This document shows, piece by piece, positions 1 through 9,093 of a stretch of 64,000 bases of DNA (positions within the stretch are counted from its first letter, which is position 1; the number at the start of each line of letters is the position of its first letter). This stretch comes from Streptomyces mangrovi (GTDB taxonomy: Bacteria; Actinomycetota; Actinomycetes; Streptomycetales; Streptomycetaceae): positions 1-64,000 of the forward strand of contig NZ_FOSG01000004.1 in the NCBI RefSeq assembly GCF_900114215.1, read 5' to 3'. Under the pieces are notes generated by a model. The model ran no database searches, was not told the DNA's origin, and saw only the letters and a list, made by a program, of their open reading frames with translations. The position numbers and the translations under genes were made by a program.

Positions 1-104
1 GAGGGGGTAAGGCTCCCGGGAGACGACCGGGTTGATAGGCCGGAGATGGAAGCTCCGTGAGGGGTGGAGTTGACCGGTACTAATAGGCCGAGGGCTTGAC
101 CGTA
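1..104 (+). rRNA. 23S ribosomal RNA, 3' end (partial)
   Basis: The first ~100 bases match the conserved 3' terminus of actinobacterial 23S rRNA, including the end-of-gene segment GTACTAATAGGCCGAGGGC, and they lead directly into a short spacer and a 5S gene. The gene is cut by the left edge of the window, and the exact mature 3' end is uncertain by a few bases. Confidence 0.93.
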
Positions 105-171
105 GATGTTCGCGTCCACTGTGTGGGTTCTGAGACCACGACCCGCCGGCCGGCGGTTGTTGTTTCATTGT

Positions 172-290
172 GTTTCGGTGGTCACAGCGTAAGGGAAACG
201 CCCGGTTACATTCCGAACCCGGAAGCTAAGCCTTTCAGCGCCGATGGTACTGCATGGGGGACCGTGTGGGAGAGTAGGACACCGCCGAAC
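172..290 (+). rRNA. 5S ribosomal RNA
   Basis: This is a 119-nt sequence with the standard actinobacterial 5S signature: the TTCGGTGG start pairs with the CCGCCGAA end (helix I), and the internal ACGCCCGGTTACATTCCGAA and CCTTTCAGCGCCGATGGTA blocks are present. It lies about 67 nt after the 23S end, the usual last gene of an rrn operon, and is followed by a strong terminator hairpin. Confidence 0.95.
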
Positions 291-301
291 AATTGTTGAG
301 A

Positions 302-333
302 GAATGCCCTGCCGGGTTCCCGGCGGGGCATTC
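302..333 (+). terminator. rrn operon terminator hairpin
   Basis: An inverted repeat with 15-bp arms (302-316 and 319-333, one G-T wobble) and a 2-nt loop begins 11 nt after the 5S gene. Its position and stability fit the transcription terminator of the rRNA operon. Confidence 0.85.
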
Positions 334-433
334 TCGCGTTGTGTCCGGTTTTCGGGGCCCCCTTTCATACCTGGCCTCGGGCTGCGGGTAGGGTCAGGAG
401 ACATCGTTGGCACGGACTCACAGGAGGTCTTGG

Positions 434-1042
434 GTGGAGGCCCAGGAGACAGGCGTCCAGACGGACCGTGTCCTCACCATCCCCAACATCCTCAGCATGG
501 CGCGGCTCGCAGGGGTGCCGCTCTTTCTGTGGCTGATCCTCTGGCCGGAGTTCGGAGGCCCCAACGCCGACGGCTGGGCGCTGCTCGTGCTCGCGTTCAG
601 CGGCGTCAGCGACTATCTGGACGGCAAACTCGCCCGGCGCTGGAACCAGATCAGCGGCCTCGGCCGCATCCTCGATCCGGCAGCCGACCGGTTGTACGTG
701 CTTTCCACTCTGGTCGGACTGACGTGGCGTGGCATCCTCCCGCTCTGGCTCACCGGGCTGCTCCTGGCGCGCGAACTCATGCTGCTGGTCGCCGTCTGGG
801 TCCTCGACCGCCACGGGTACGCACCACCACAGGTCAACTTCCTGGGGAAAGCCGCCACCTTCAACCTGATGTACGCCTTCCCGCTGCTGCTGCTCAGTGA
901 CGGAAGCGGATGGCTTCCGTCACTGGCTGCTATTTTCGGATGGGCGTTCGCAGGCTGGGGTACAACCCTGTACTGGTGGGCAGGAATCCTCTATGTGGTT
1001 CAAGTCCGCCGGCTTGTCAAGGCGGACGCCGCAGCCGACTAG
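434..1042 (+). CDS. CDP-alcohol phosphatidyltransferase (PgsA2-like)
   Basis: This is a membrane enzyme of the CDP-alcohol phosphatidyltransferase family, which displaces CMP from a CDP-lipid to make a phospholipid head group such as phosphatidylglycerol phosphate or cardiolipin. The family signature D-x2-DG-x2-AR-x8-G-x3-D-x3-D is intact at about residues 60-85 (SDYLDGKLAR through DPAADR), with hydrophobic helices on both sides. The start is taken as GTG 434, because AGGAGG at 422-427 sits 6 nt upstream; an upstream ATG at 407 lacks a site. A TAGGGT -10-like element lies at 389-394. By gene order it corresponds to the mycobacterial pgsA2 position. The exact acceptor alcohol cannot be read from sequence. 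Confidence 0.88.
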   Translation: MEAQETGVQTDRVLTIPNILSMARLAGVPLFLWLILWPEFGGPNADGWALLVLAFSGVSDYLDGKLARRWNQISGLGRILDPAADRLYVLSTLVGLTWRGILPLWLTGLLLARELMLLVAVWVLDRHGYAPPQVNFLGKAATFNLMYAFPLLLLSDGSGWLPSLAAIFGWAFAGWGTTLYWWAGILYVVQVRRLVKADAAAD

Positions 1043-1157
1043 GCCCTGACTCTCGTCGGGGGCTGCGAGACCCGAGTGGCCCTTTAAAGATTCACGGGCC
1101 TCTTCGGCCGGGCACAGTCGGCATGTATGTCGTCTCTTCAAGGAGGACGCTTCCGAC

Positions 1158-3653
1158 ATGAAGGCCGTCGTAATGGCCGGTGGCGAGGGAACTCGCCTTC
1201 GCCCGATGACCGCGAGCATGCCCAAGCCACTGCTGCCAGTGGCCAACAGGCCCATCATGGAGCATGTGCTGCGACTGCTCAAGCGTCACGGTCTCAGCGA
1301 GACCGTGGTGACCGTGCAGTTCCTGGCCTCATTGGTCAAGAACTACTTCGGTGACGGCGAGGAGCTCGGAATGGAGCTCACTTACGCCAACGAGGAAAAG
1401 CCTCTGGGCACCGCGGGCAGCGTCAAGAACGCAGAGGAAGCCCTCAAGGACGACTCCTTCCTCGTCATTTCCGGTGACGCCCTCACCGACTTCGACCTGA
1501 CCGAACTCATCAATTTCCACCGAGAGCGCGGCGCGATGGTGACCGTGTGTCTCACGAGGGTACCCAACCCGCTCGAGTTCGGTATCACCATCGTCGACGA
1601 CGACGGAAAGGTCGAGCGGTTCCTGGAGAAGCCGACCTGGGGTCAGGTCTTCTCCGACACCGTGAACACCGGCATCTACGTCATGGAGCCGGAAGTCTTC
1701 GACTATGTCGACCCCGACGTCCCCGTGGACTGGTCCGGTGACGTCTTTCCGCAGCTCATGAAGGAGGGCAAGCCGGTCTACGGCTATGTCGCCGAAGGCT
1801 ACTGGGAGGACGTCGGCACCCATGAGAGCTATGTGAAGGCACAGGCCGACGTTCTCGAGGGGAAGGTCGACGTCGAGATCGACGGATTCGAGATCTCCCC
1901 GGGGGTCTGGATCGCGGAAGGCGCGGAGGTCCACCCCGACGCGGTGCTGCGCGGACCGCTGTACGTGGGCGACTACGCCAAGGTGGAGGCCGGCGCCGAA
2001 CTGCGGGAGCACACGGTCATCGGCTCCAACGTGGTGGTCAAGAGCGGCGCGTTCCTGCACAAGGCCGTCGTCCACGACAACGTCTACATCGGTCCGCAGT
2101 CCAATCTCCGCGGCTGCGTCATCGGCAAGAACACCGATGTGATGCGGGCCGCCCGGATCGAGGACGGCGCGGTCATCGGTGACGAATGCCTGGTGGGCGA
2201 GGAGTCCATCGTCCAGGGCAACGTACGGGTCTATCCCTTCAAGACGGTCGAGGCCGGTGCCTTCGTCAACACGTCGGTCATCTGGGAGTCGAGAGGCCAG
2301 GCCCATCTGTTCGGCGCTCGCGGCGTTTCCGGCATCCTCAACGTGGAGATCACGCCGGAGCTGGCCGTACGACTGGCCGGAGCGTATGCCACGACGCTGA
2401 AGAAGGGGTCGACGGTCACCACGGCCCGCGACCACTCCCGGGGCGCGCGCGCCCTGAAGCGCGCGGTGATCTCGGCCCTCCAGGCGAGCGCCATCGATGT
2501 GCGGGACCTGGAGAACGTGCCGCTGCCGGTGGCCCGGCAGCAGACCGCGAGAGGTAGCGCCGGCGGCATCATGATCCGTACGACGCCGGGCGTCCCCGAC
2601 TCCGTCGACATCATGTTCTTCGACGAGCGGGGCGCCGATCTCTCGCAGGCGGGGCAGCGCAAGCTGGACCGCGTCTACGCTCGTCAGGAGTACCGCAGGG
2701 CGTTCCCGGGAGAGATCGGCGACCTGAGCTTCCCGGCCAGCGTGTTCGACTCCTACACGGGAACGCTGCTGAGGGCGGTGGACACCACCGGCGTCGCCGA
2801 ATCCGGTCTCAAGGTCGTCGTGGACGCCTCCAACGGGAGCGCCGGCCTCGTCCTGCCCAGTCTGCTCGGCCGGCTCGGCGTCGACTCGCTGACGATCAAC
2901 CCGGGGCTGGACGAGTCGCGGCCGACCGAGACCGCGGACACCCGTCGTGCCGGGCTGGTGCGGCTGGGGGAGATCGTGGCCTCGGCCCGGGCGGCCTTCG
3001 GCGTCCGGTTCGATCCCGTGGGCGAGAAGATCTCCCTGGTGGACGAACGCGGCACGATCATCGAGGACCAGCGGGCACTGCTGGTGATGCTCGACCTGAT
3101 CGCCGCGGAGCGGCGCAGCGGGAAGGTCGCCCTGCCGGTGACCACGACCCGTATCGCCGAGCAGGTGGCCGCCTACCACGGCACCCAGGTGGAATGGACC
3201 ACGACCTCGCCGGACGACCTCACCAGGGTCGGAAGGGACGAGGCCACCGTCTTCGGCGGTGACGGCCGGGGCGGGTTCATCGTGCCGGAGTTCAGCAGCG
3301 TCTTCGACGGCACGGCGGCCTTCGTGCGCCTGCTCGGACTCGTGGCCCGTACCCAGCTCACCCTGAGCCAGATCGACGCCCGTATTCCGCAGGCACATGT
3401 GATGCGACGCGACCTGGCCACCCCCTGGGCGGTCAAGGGCCTGGTCATGCGCCGGGTCGTCGAGGCCGCGGGGGAACGTTTCGTCGACACGACCGACGGC
3501 GTGCGCGTGGTGGAGTCCGACGGGCGCTGGGTCATGGTGCTGCCCGATCCGGCCGAGGCGGTCACCCATCTGTGGGCCGAGGGGCCCGACGACGCTTCCG
3601 CGCAGGCGCTGCTCGACGAGTGGTCGGCGGTGGTCGACAGCGCCGGACGCTGA
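1158..3653 (+). CDS. Mannose-1-phosphate guanylyltransferase-like protein fused to a degenerate phosphomannomutase domain
   Basis: This 831-residue protein has three parts. Residues 1-235 form a sugar-1-phosphate nucleotidyltransferase with the [10 protein letters not shown] loop at 8-17 and a SGDALTD segment at 105-111, expected to make an NDP-sugar such as GDP-mannose. Residues 250-375 are a hexapeptide-repeat beta-helix. From about 384 the chain follows the phosphohexomutase fold (FGARGVSG in place of GTSGxRG). The catalytic serine loop reads RTTPGV (474-479) instead of TASHNP, the metal loop reads FDPVGEK (618-624) instead of DGDxDR, and the sugar loop reads GDGRGG instead of GEESGH. The mutase part is therefore probably inactive and may serve a regulatory or structural role. 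The start is ATG 1158 with AAGGAGG 12 nt upstream. Only the N-terminal activity is inferred with confidence. Confidence 0.87.
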   Translation: MKAVVMAGGEGTRLRPMTASMPKPLLPVANRPIMEHVLRLLKRHGLSETVVTVQFLASLVKNYFGDGEELGMELTYANEEKPLGTAGSVKNAEEALKDDSFLVISGDALTDFDLTELINFHRERGAMVTVCLTRVPNPLEFGITIVDDDGKVERFLEKPTWGQVFSDTVNTGIYVMEPEVFDYVDPDVPVDWSGDVFPQLMKEGKPVYGYVAEGYWEDVGTHESYVKAQADVLEGKVDVEIDGFEISPGVWIAEGAEVHPDAVLRGPLYVGDYAKVEAGAELREHTVIGSNVVVKSGAFLHKAVVHDNVYIGPQSNLRGCVIGKNTDVMRAARIEDGAVIGDECLVGEESIVQGNVRVYPFKTVEAGAFVNTSVIWESRGQAHLFGARGVSGILNVEITPELAVRLAGAYATTLKKGSTVTTARDHSRGARALKRAVISALQASAIDVRDLENVPLPVARQQTARGSAGGIMIRTTPGVPDSVDIMFFDERGADLSQAGQRKLDRVYARQEYRRAFPGEIGDLSFPASVFDSYTGTLLRAVDTTGVAESGLKVVVDASNGSAGLVLPSLLGRLGVDSLTINPGLDESRPTETADTRRAGLVRLGEIVASARAAFGVRFDPVGEKISLVDERGTIIEDQRALLVMLDLIAAERRSGKVALPVTTTRIAEQVAAYHGTQVEWTTTSPDDLTRVGRDEATVFGGDGRGGFIVPEFSSVFDGTAAFVRLLGLVARTQLTLSQIDARIPQAHVMRRDLATPWAVKGLVMRRVVEAAGERFVDTTDGVRVVESDGRWVMVLPDPAEAVTHLWAEGPDDASAQALLDEWSAVVDSAGR

Positions 3654-3701
3654 CGGCCCGACGGTTTCCGGAGGCGACCCGGACTTTGGAACACCGCGGT
3701 A

Positions 3702-3757
3702 CCGTACCGCCGAACGGAGGCGCTCCGGCGCTGTGGAGGCCCCGTTCGGCGGTACGG
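3702..3757. terminator. 16-bp inverted repeat, likely terminator
   Basis: Perfect 16-bp arms at 3702-3717 and 3742-3757 enclose a 24-nt loop that itself can fold. It lies 48 nt after the mannose-1-phosphate guanylyltransferase-like stop codon and before the DUF881 gene. A rho-independent terminator in the U-tract-poor Streptomyces style is the simplest reading; an operator is possible. Confidence 0.55.
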
Positions 3758-3782
3758 CCCTCGACGTGCGACGATGTGCGGC

Positions 3783-4682
3783 ATGTCGCAGCAGCACCCC
3801 GTACGGAGCACCCCCCCGAGGCCTGCGCGACCCGATGCCTCCATGTCGCTGCTCACCAATGTGATGGAGCACAGCCTCGACGACGGCTACGCGGAAGCGG
3901 CGGCCCGCCGGGGCGTCGAGGGCCGGTCCGGGCTGCCCCGCACACTGCGCGGGAAGCTCGTCCTGGCCGCCGGTCTCGTCCTGGCCGCGCTGGTGGTCAC
4001 GCTGGGGGCCGCCCAGGCGCGTTTCGAGGCACCCACGGAGGCGCGGGAACGGCAGGAGCTGATCGACCGGATCGAGGACGGCAGCCGGGACGCCGACGGC
4101 CTGCAGAGCAGCGTGGACGGCCTCCGTGGGGAGGTCGCGACGATGCAGCGCGAGGCGCTCCAGGAACACGGCGGCGACCGCGGCGAAGTGGTCGCGCTGC
4201 TGGCCGGGGCGGTGCCGGTCGAGGGGCCGGGGATCAGGCTCGTCGTCGACGACGCCGAGGACTCCGGATCGGGTGCGGGCGGGGGACCGCGCCAGAGCAC
4301 CGGCTTCGCCGACACCGGGCGGGTGCGGGACAGGGACCTGCAGCGGGTCGTCAACGGGTTGTGGGAGTCGGGGGCGGAGGCGATCTCGGTCAACGGACAG
4401 CGGCTGACGGCCCTGTCGGCCATCCGTGCCGCCGGTGACGCCATACTCGTCGACAACAAGCCGCTGGTGCCGCCGTACACCCTGCTCGCGGTGGGTGACG
4501 GCGAGGACCTGAGCGAGACCTTCCAGGACAGCAGCGACGGCCTGTACCTGGAGGTGCTCAAGGACAACTACGGCATCCGCACCGGCATCTCCGTCCAGGA
4601 CAGGGTGCGGCTGCCGGCCGCGCCCAGTCTCACCGTTCGTACGGCAGAGCCCGTGAAGACAGGAAAGGGCAGCACATCGTGA
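3783..4682 (+). CDS. DUF881 family membrane-anchored protein (first of two)
   Basis: This is a single-pass protein of about 299 residues: a cytoplasmic N-terminal ~55 residues, a hydrophobic helix (LVLAAGLVLAALVVTLGAA), a coiled-coil-prone stretch rich in Glu/Arg, then the DUF881 core with VPVEGPGIRLVVDDAED and the ISVNGQRL segment. DUF881 proteins have no assigned enzyme activity and are usually found in pairs around the small basic protein Sbp, as here. ATG 3783 is preferred over ATG 3774 by resemblance to family N-termini; neither has a clear ribosome binding site. The stop overlaps the sbp start (GTGA), so the two are translationally coupled. Confidence 0.85.
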   Translation: MSQQHPVRSTPPRPARPDASMSLLTNVMEHSLDDGYAEAAARRGVEGRSGLPRTLRGKLVLAAGLVLAALVVTLGAAQARFEAPTEARERQELIDRIEDGSRDADGLQSSVDGLRGEVATMQREALQEHGGDRGEVVALLAGAVPVEGPGIRLVVDDAEDSGSGAGGGPRQSTGFADTGRVRDRDLQRVVNGLWESGAEAISVNGQRLTALSAIRAAGDAILVDNKPLVPPYTLLAVGDGEDLSETFQDSSDGLYLEVLKDNYGIRTGISVQDRVRLPAAPSLTVRTAEPVKTGKGSTS

Positions 4683-5011
4683 TCGCCGTTCTGGGCCTCA
4701 TCGTGGGAGTCGTGGCCGGACTCCTGGTCCGTCCCGTGGTGCCTACGGTCGTCGAGCCCTATCTGCCGATCGCCGTCGTGGCGGCGCTGGACGCGGTCTT
4801 CGGCGGGCTGCGCGCGATGCTGGACGGCATCTTCGACGACAAGGTCTTCGTGGTGTCCTTCCTGTCGAACGTGGTGGTGGCGGCCCTGATCGTCTTCCTC
4901 GGCGACAAACTCGGCGTCGGTGCGCAGTTGTCGACGGGCGTCGTGGTGGTGCTGGGCATCCGTATCTTCTCCAATGCCGCCGCCATCCGGCGGCACGTGT
5001 TCCGGGCGTGA
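4679..5011 (+). CDS. sbp: Small basic family protein (Sbp, DUF1290)
   Basis: This 110-residue membrane protein has at least three hydrophobic helices: an N-terminal helix, then AIRAMLDGIFDDKVFVVSF-type loop sequence, then a C-terminal ILGIRIFSNAAAIRRH-like end. It matches the small basic protein family, which is nearly always encoded between or next to DUF881 genes and close to division or cell-envelope genes. Its biochemical role is unknown. GTG 4679 overlaps the stop of the upstream DUF881 gene by 3 nt, and the next DUF881 gene starts 7 nt after this one, so all three form one transcription unit. Confidence 0.88.
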   Translation: MIAVLGLIVGVVAGLLVRPVVPTVVEPYLPIAVVAALDAVFGGLRAMLDGIFDDKVFVVSFLSNVVVAALIVFLGDKLGVGAQLSTGVVVVLGIRIFSNAAAIRRHVFRA

Positions 5012-5018
5012 GTGAGCG

Positions 5019-5882
5019 ATGAGCGACGACAGGACGACACCGCCGGGCAGGGGCCCGGGGGAGGAGCGGAACGGGCTCGCCGGAGGACGGGAGGAGCCCG
5101 TCGGTCCCACCGGTCCCGCGGGGCCCGCCGGCCCGGCCGGCGAGGGGCCGCCTCCGGACGGGCGTGAGCGGCTGCTCCGCGGACTGTGGCCACCGCGGGT
5201 GAACCGCAATCAACTCACCGTGGCGCTGCTGCTGTTCGTCCTCGGGCTGGGGCTCGCCATCCAGGTCCGCTCCACCAGCGAGAACAGCCCGCTGCGCGGT
5301 GCGCGGCAGGAGGACCTCGTGCGGATCCTCGACGAGCTCGACAGCCGCACCCAGCGGCTGGAGGAGGAGAAGCGGACGCTGGAGAACCAGAAGTCCGAAC
5401 TGGAGAACAGCTCGGACCAGGCGGAGGAGGCGCGCCGGCAGACCGAGGAGAGGGCACGGCAGCTGGGTGTGCTGGCCGGCACGGTCGCGGCCGAGGGGCC
5501 GGGTATCCGGATGACGGTGAACGACGCCGCGGGTGCGGTCGAGGCCCACATGCTGCTGGACGCCATCCAGGAACTGCGTGCCGCGGGTGCCGAGGCGATC
5601 GAGGTCAACGGCGTACGGGTGGTGACGAGCACCCACTTCACCGACAGCGGCAGCGGCGGCGGCGACATCAGGATCGACGGCCGCAAGGTGTCCTCGCCCT
5701 ACCGTTTCGAGGTCATCGGCAAGCCGCAGGACCTCGAGCCGGCGCTCAACATCCCGGGCGGGGTCGTCCAGTCCCTGGAGAAGGAGCAGGCCACCGTGTC
5801 CATAACCCGTTCAGAGAAGATCGTCGTGGATGCCTTGCGATCGGCGAAGCGGCCTGACTACGCTCAGTCGTCATCGCAGTGA
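5019..5882 (+). CDS. DUF881 family membrane-anchored protein (second of two)
   Basis: This 287-residue protein has a low-complexity Gly/Pro-rich cytoplasmic N-terminus (about 1-55), one transmembrane helix (QLTVALLLFVLGLGLAIQV), a charged coiled coil around residues 100-150 (repeated EE/KR heptads such as LEEEKRTLENQKSELE) and a C-terminal DUF881 domain (VAAEGPGIRMTVNDAAG, AGAEAIEVNGVRV). It is the partner of the DUF881 gene two positions upstream. The coiled coil suggests oligomerisation through the extracytoplasmic region, but function is unassigned for the family. Confidence 0.86.
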   Translation: MSDDRTTPPGRGPGEERNGLAGGREEPVGPTGPAGPAGPAGEGPPPDGRERLLRGLWPPRVNRNQLTVALLLFVLGLGLAIQVRSTSENSPLRGARQEDLVRILDELDSRTQRLEEEKRTLENQKSELENSSDQAEEARRQTEERARQLGVLAGTVAAEGPGIRMTVNDAAGAVEAHMLLDAIQELRAAGAEAIEVNGVRVVTSTHFTDSGSGGGDIRIDGRKVSSPYRFEVIGKPQDLEPALNIPGGVVQSLEKEQATVSITRSEKIVVDALRSAKRPDYAQSSSQ

Positions 5883-6047
5883 GCCGACGCGTGAAGAAAC
5901 CGGGGGTCGGCGCGCTTGCCGGCCTGCGGGTAAGGGAAACTGTCCGAAGGCCGGGGACGTTGTGAGGGCGTCCGGTTCGGCCACCGTGAGCAATGAGGGT
6001 CTGTCCTGCCCCACGGGCGGGTCTGTTTCGTGCGAGGGGAATCGCCC

Positions 6048-6815
6048 GTGAGTTTTCTTGGGAAGTTGTTCGGCAAGCGTCAGGGTGCCGGGGACGGCGC
6101 CCGGCACCGTGCGTCGCGCGGCGGCGAGCCCGCGGCGGAGGGGGCGGAGCGTCCGCTCTTCCGTGACGAGGTCGCGCCCGGCGACAATTCGAGTGGTCAC
6201 GGCCCTGTCTCTGTTGACCGGGGAGCGTCCGGCCGCATAGGTTCCGAGGCACCATCAGCCTCGAATACGGGTGGAGGATCTGACTTGCCGGTCTGTGCGA
6301 GGTGCGGGAACCGCGCCGCCGAGGCGAGCCGGTTCTGTTCCAACTGCGGAGCGCCGCTGCGAGGCGGTGCCGCTCCCGAGCGTTCCTCGGAGACGACCTC
6401 CACCATCTCGATCTCGGGCATCGAGGCCTACGACGCGGAGATGACGGGGCAGACGCCCCTGCCGTCGCTGTCCCCCGAGGCCCAGGCGGCCGTGGACGCG
6501 CTGCCGATGGGCTCGGCGCTGCTGGTGGTGCGCCGGGGACCGAACTCCGGCAGCCGTTTCCTGCTGGACAGCGAGCTGACGACGGCGGGGCGCCACCCCG
6601 AGAGCGACATCTTCCTGGACGACGTGACCGTCTCCCGCCGCCATGTGGAGTTCCGGCGCGGCTCGGACGGCCGGTTCACCGTCGCCGACGTGGGCAGCCT
6701 CAACGGCACGTATGTCAACCGCGAGCGGATCGACTCGGTCGTGCTCAACAACGGTGACGAGGTCCAGATCGGCAAGTACCGGCTGGTCTTCTTCGCGAGC
6801 CAGCGCACCGTCTGA
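6048..6815 (+). CDS. garA: GarA/OdhI-type FHA regulator with zinc ribbon
   Basis: This is a phosphothreonine-dependent regulator of central carbon metabolism. In mycobacteria and corynebacteria GarA/OdhI binds and inhibits 2-oxoglutarate dehydrogenase unless phosphorylated by PknB/PknG. Residues 83-100 form a zinc ribbon (CARC...CSNC). The ETTS phosphorylation motif is at 115-118. The FHA domain covers about 157-248 with the hallmark GRH, SRRH and NGTYVN motifs, and this part is nearly identical in pattern to mycobacterial GarA. GTG 6048 is chosen because GAGGGGA lies 7 nt upstream; GTG 6030 would also be in frame. The zinc ribbon and the basic N-terminus are extra compared with short GarA proteins. 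Confidence 0.88.
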   Translation: MSFLGKLFGKRQGAGDGARHRASRGGEPAAEGAERPLFRDEVAPGDNSSGHGPVSVDRGASGRIGSEAPSASNTGGGSDLPVCARCGNRAAEASRFCSNCGAPLRGGAAPERSSETTSTISISGIEAYDAEMTGQTPLPSLSPEAQAAVDALPMGSALLVVRRGPNSGSRFLLDSELTTAGRHPESDIFLDDVTVSRRHVEFRRGSDGRFTVADVGSLNGTYVNRERIDSVVLNNGDEVQIGKYRLVFFASQRTV

Positions 6816-6836
6816 CCCACCGCCCCGGGGGCGTCC

Positions 6837-7637
6837 ATGCTGCAATCACGGTCCGGCGGTGCCCGCGGGGGCACCGCCGCCGCGAAGTCCGCTCCGATGA
6901 GTATCGGCGCCGTGCTCAACCTGCTGCGGGACGAGTTCCCCGAGGTGACCATCTCCAAGATCCGCTTCCTGGAGTCCGAAGGACTGGTGGAGCCGCAGCG
7001 GACCCCGTCGGGGTACCGCAAGTTCACCGCTGCGGATGTGGAGCGGCTGAGCCGGGTGCTGCGGATGCAGCGCGACCACTATCTGCCGCTGCGGGTCATC
7101 AAGGAGCACCTCGACGCGCTCGACCGCGGTGAGGAGGTCGCTCTGCCCGGTCCGGCGAGGCCGTCCGACGTCATCGATCCGTTCGACTCGCGGGAGGGCG
7201 GCCCGGCTTCGGCCGCCGCCCCGCGGGACCGGGCCCCGGACGGTCAGGCCGGCACGGACGGTCCCCGTACGGCGCGTGTGGGGCGCGCGGAGCTCCTGGC
7301 CGCCGCGGAGGCGGAGGAGGAGCAGCTCGCGGAGTGGGAGTCGTACGGTCTGATCGGCCCCGGAGGGGACGGCGGGTACGACGCCGAGGCGGTCGCCATC
7401 GCCCGGATCGTCGCGGACCTGGGCCGGTACGGCCTGGAGCCGCGGCACCTGCGGGTGGTGAAGGCTTCCGCGGAGCGGGAGGCCGGACTGGTCGAGCAGG
7501 TCGTGGCGCCGCTGCGGCGGCACCGCAACCCCCAGACCAGGGCGCACGCGGAGACGACCGCGCGGGAGCTGGCGACGCTGGCCGTACGGCTGCACGCGGC
7601 CCTGGTTCAGTCGGCGCTGAAGGCGCGGCCGCGCTGA
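6837..7637 (+). CDS. ftsR: MerR-family regulator FtsR
   Basis: This 266-residue protein has an N-terminal MerR winged helix (MSIGAVLNLLRDEFPEVTI...SGYRKFTAADVERLSRVLRMQ, about residues 21-75) and a C-terminal helical region. It matches the FtsR family, which in Corynebacterium activates ftsZ transcription. It lies 21 nt after garA, and the garA-ftsR-nuclease-merR order is the same as in mycobacteria (Rv1827-Rv1830), which strengthens the identity. No cysteine-rich metal-sensing loop is seen. The start is ATG 6837; ATG 6897, just before the MSIGAV segment, is a shorter alternative. Confidence 0.84.
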   Translation: MLQSRSGGARGGTAAAKSAPMSIGAVLNLLRDEFPEVTISKIRFLESEGLVEPQRTPSGYRKFTAADVERLSRVLRMQRDHYLPLRVIKEHLDALDRGEEVALPGPARPSDVIDPFDSREGGPASAAAPRDRAPDGQAGTDGPRTARVGRAELLAAAEAEEEQLAEWESYGLIGPGGDGGYDAEAVAIARIVADLGRYGLEPRHLRVVKASAEREAGLVEQVVAPLRRHRNPQTRAHAETTARELATLAVRLHAALVQSALKARPR

Positions 7638-7722
7638 CGGCGTGCTGACGCCGCGCCGGCGACAGGCCGATGATGGGCCGGGTCACGGGGCGCCCGACTA
7701 CCCAAAGGGGGCGCATACGTCC

Positions 7723-7734
7723 TAGGGTTGCTGT
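7723..7734 (+). promoter_or_regulatory. -10 element of a probable leaderless promoter
   Basis: TAGGGT at 7723-7728 is followed after 6 nt by the GTG start at 7735, and no Shine-Dalgarno sequence precedes that start. This is the typical geometry of a leaderless Streptomyces mRNA. No good -35 is visible. Confidence 0.5.
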
Positions 7735-8208
7735 GTGAACGAGCTCGACGTTGTGGGTGTCCGGGTCGAAATGCCCTCCAACCAGCCGATCGTTCTCCTG
7801 CGAGAGGTGGGAGGCGACCGGTACCTTCCCATCTGGATCGGTCCGGGGGAGGCGACAGCGATCGCCTTCGCCCAGCAGGGCATGACGCCCGCCCGCCCGC
7901 TGACACATGACCTGTTCAAGGACGTCCTGGAGGCGGTCGGGCAGGAACTCACCGCTGTGCGGATCACCGACCTCAGAGAGGGCGTCTTCTATGCCGAGCT
8001 GGTCTTCGCCAGCGGTGTGGAGGTGAGCGCCCGCCCGTCCGACGCCATAGCGCTGGCCCTGCGTACCGGGACGCCGATCTACGGCAGCGACGGTGTGCTG
8101 GACGACGCCGGGATCGCGATCCCGGACGAGCAGGAGGACGAGGTGGAGAAGTTCCGCGAGTTCCTCGACCAGATCTCCCCGGAGGACTTCGGCACCAGCA
8201 ACCAGTGA
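7735..8208 (+). CDS. Bifunctional nuclease family protein (DUF151)
   Basis: This 157-residue protein is of the bifunctional nuclease (BFN, DUF151) family, with the typical core VLLREVGGDRYLPIWIGPGEATAIA and the DLREGVFYAELVF and SARPSDAIALALR segments. An acidic C-terminus (about residues 120-157) is usual in actinobacteria. Plant and bacterial members have been reported to have RNase/DNase activity, but the role of actinobacterial copies is unproven. GTG 7735 is the only reasonable start and appears leaderless. Its place between two MerR genes is conserved in mycobacteria. Confidence 0.87.
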   Translation: MNELDVVGVRVEMPSNQPIVLLREVGGDRYLPIWIGPGEATAIAFAQQGMTPARPLTHDLFKDVLEAVGQELTAVRITDLREGVFYAELVFASGVEVSARPSDAIALALRTGTPIYGSDGVLDDAGIAIPDEQEDEVEKFREFLDQISPEDFGTSNQ

Positions 8209-8283
8209 GCGCCGTCGGCGCCAGGCCATTCCGGCACCCATTCCCGCGGCGAGGACACGCGAAACCACTCCTTGGGTGATTAT

Positions 8284-8339
8284 CACTCGGCGTGCCGAGT
8301 GTGGCGATCGTTGACGCACCCCGAGTGACTGCCTACCGT
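8284..8339 (+). promoter_or_regulatory. Vegetative-type promoter with an upstream inverted repeat
   Basis: TTGACG (8311-8316) and TACCGT (8334-8339) are separated by 17 nt, fitting a principal-sigma-factor promoter for the downstream MerR gene. An inverted repeat CACTCGG-N4-CCGAGTG lies at 8284-8301, and a further CCGAGTG sits inside the -35/-10 spacer at 8321-8327. The repeated half-site suggests a regulator binds here, possibly the MerR protein itself. Confidence 0.6.
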
Positions 8340-8392
8340 CGATTGGGCAGGTCCCGGGCATATCCGCGGGACGTGAAGGACGGAGGGTCGGC

Positions 8393-8992
8393 GTGAGAAG
8401 CACCGGCGACAGCAGGGCGGCGGGCGATCCGTATCCGTTGCGCGAATCCTCCATACGGCCCACCACCCGGCCCGCCTCCACCGCGCAGGGCGCCGCACCC
8501 GAGCTGATCGGCTACCGCGGCCCGACGGCGTGCGCGGCCGCGGGCATCACCTACCGGCAGCTGGACTACTGGGCCCGTACCGGCCTGGTCGAGCCCAGTG
8601 TCCGCCCGGCGTACGGTTCGGGCACCCAGCGGCTCTACAGCTTCCGCGACGTGGTCGTGCTGAAGATCGTCAAGCGGCTTCTGGACGCCGGGGTGTCGCT
8701 GCAGAACATCCGTACCGCCGTGAGGCACCTGCGCTCGCGCAGGGCCGGGGACCTGGAGCGGATGACGCTCATGAGCGACGGCGCGACGGTCCACGAGTGC
8801 TCGTCGCCCGACGAGGTCGTCGACCTCCTCCAGGGCGGCCAGGGGGTCTTCGGAATCGCGGTCGGCGTGGTGTGGCGGGACGTCGAGGCCGCCCTGTCCC
8901 GGCTGCACGCCGAGCGGGTCGACACCGGGGAGACGATCGTCGGGGACAATCCGGCCGACGAACTGGCGCGCCGCCGCAACCGGGCGGGATGA
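8393..8992 (+). CDS. MerR-family transcriptional regulator (Rv1830-like position)
   Basis: This 199-residue regulator has a MerR-type helix-turn-helix at about residues 40-110 (GPTACAAAGITYRQLDYWAR, SGTQRLYSFRDVVVLKIVK), preceded by a disordered N-terminus and followed by a short helical effector region. Mycobacterial genes at this position lie immediately before gcvB, and a link to cell-cycle or glycine-cleavage control has been discussed, but the target here is unknown. GTG 8393 has GGAGGG just upstream. The upstream promoter carries repeats that could be its own operator. Confidence 0.82.
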   Translation: MRSTGDSRAAGDPYPLRESSIRPTTRPASTAQGAAPELIGYRGPTACAAAGITYRQLDYWARTGLVEPSVRPAYGSGTQRLYSFRDVVVLKIVKRLLDAGVSLQNIRTAVRHLRSRRAGDLERMTLMSDGATVHECSSPDEVVDLLQGGQGVFGIAVGVVWRDVEAALSRLHAERVDTGETIVGDNPADELARRRNRAG

Positions 8993-9093
8993 CCCGGCGC
9001 GCCGACCGGCCGGACCACCGGTACGGCCCGGCGGGGCGGAGCCGGCGGGTGCCGCGGCCGTCCCTGTCAGTGGCGTAGGGCAGCATCACAGGT

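Noticed and set aside
1329..4169. Very long open frame on the minus strand (over 900 codons)
   Set aside because: It is antisense to the guanylyltransferase fusion gene and the start of the DUF881 gene. High third-position GC removes stop codons on the opposite strand; the amino-acid pattern is Asp/Gly/Val/His-rich with no known domain.
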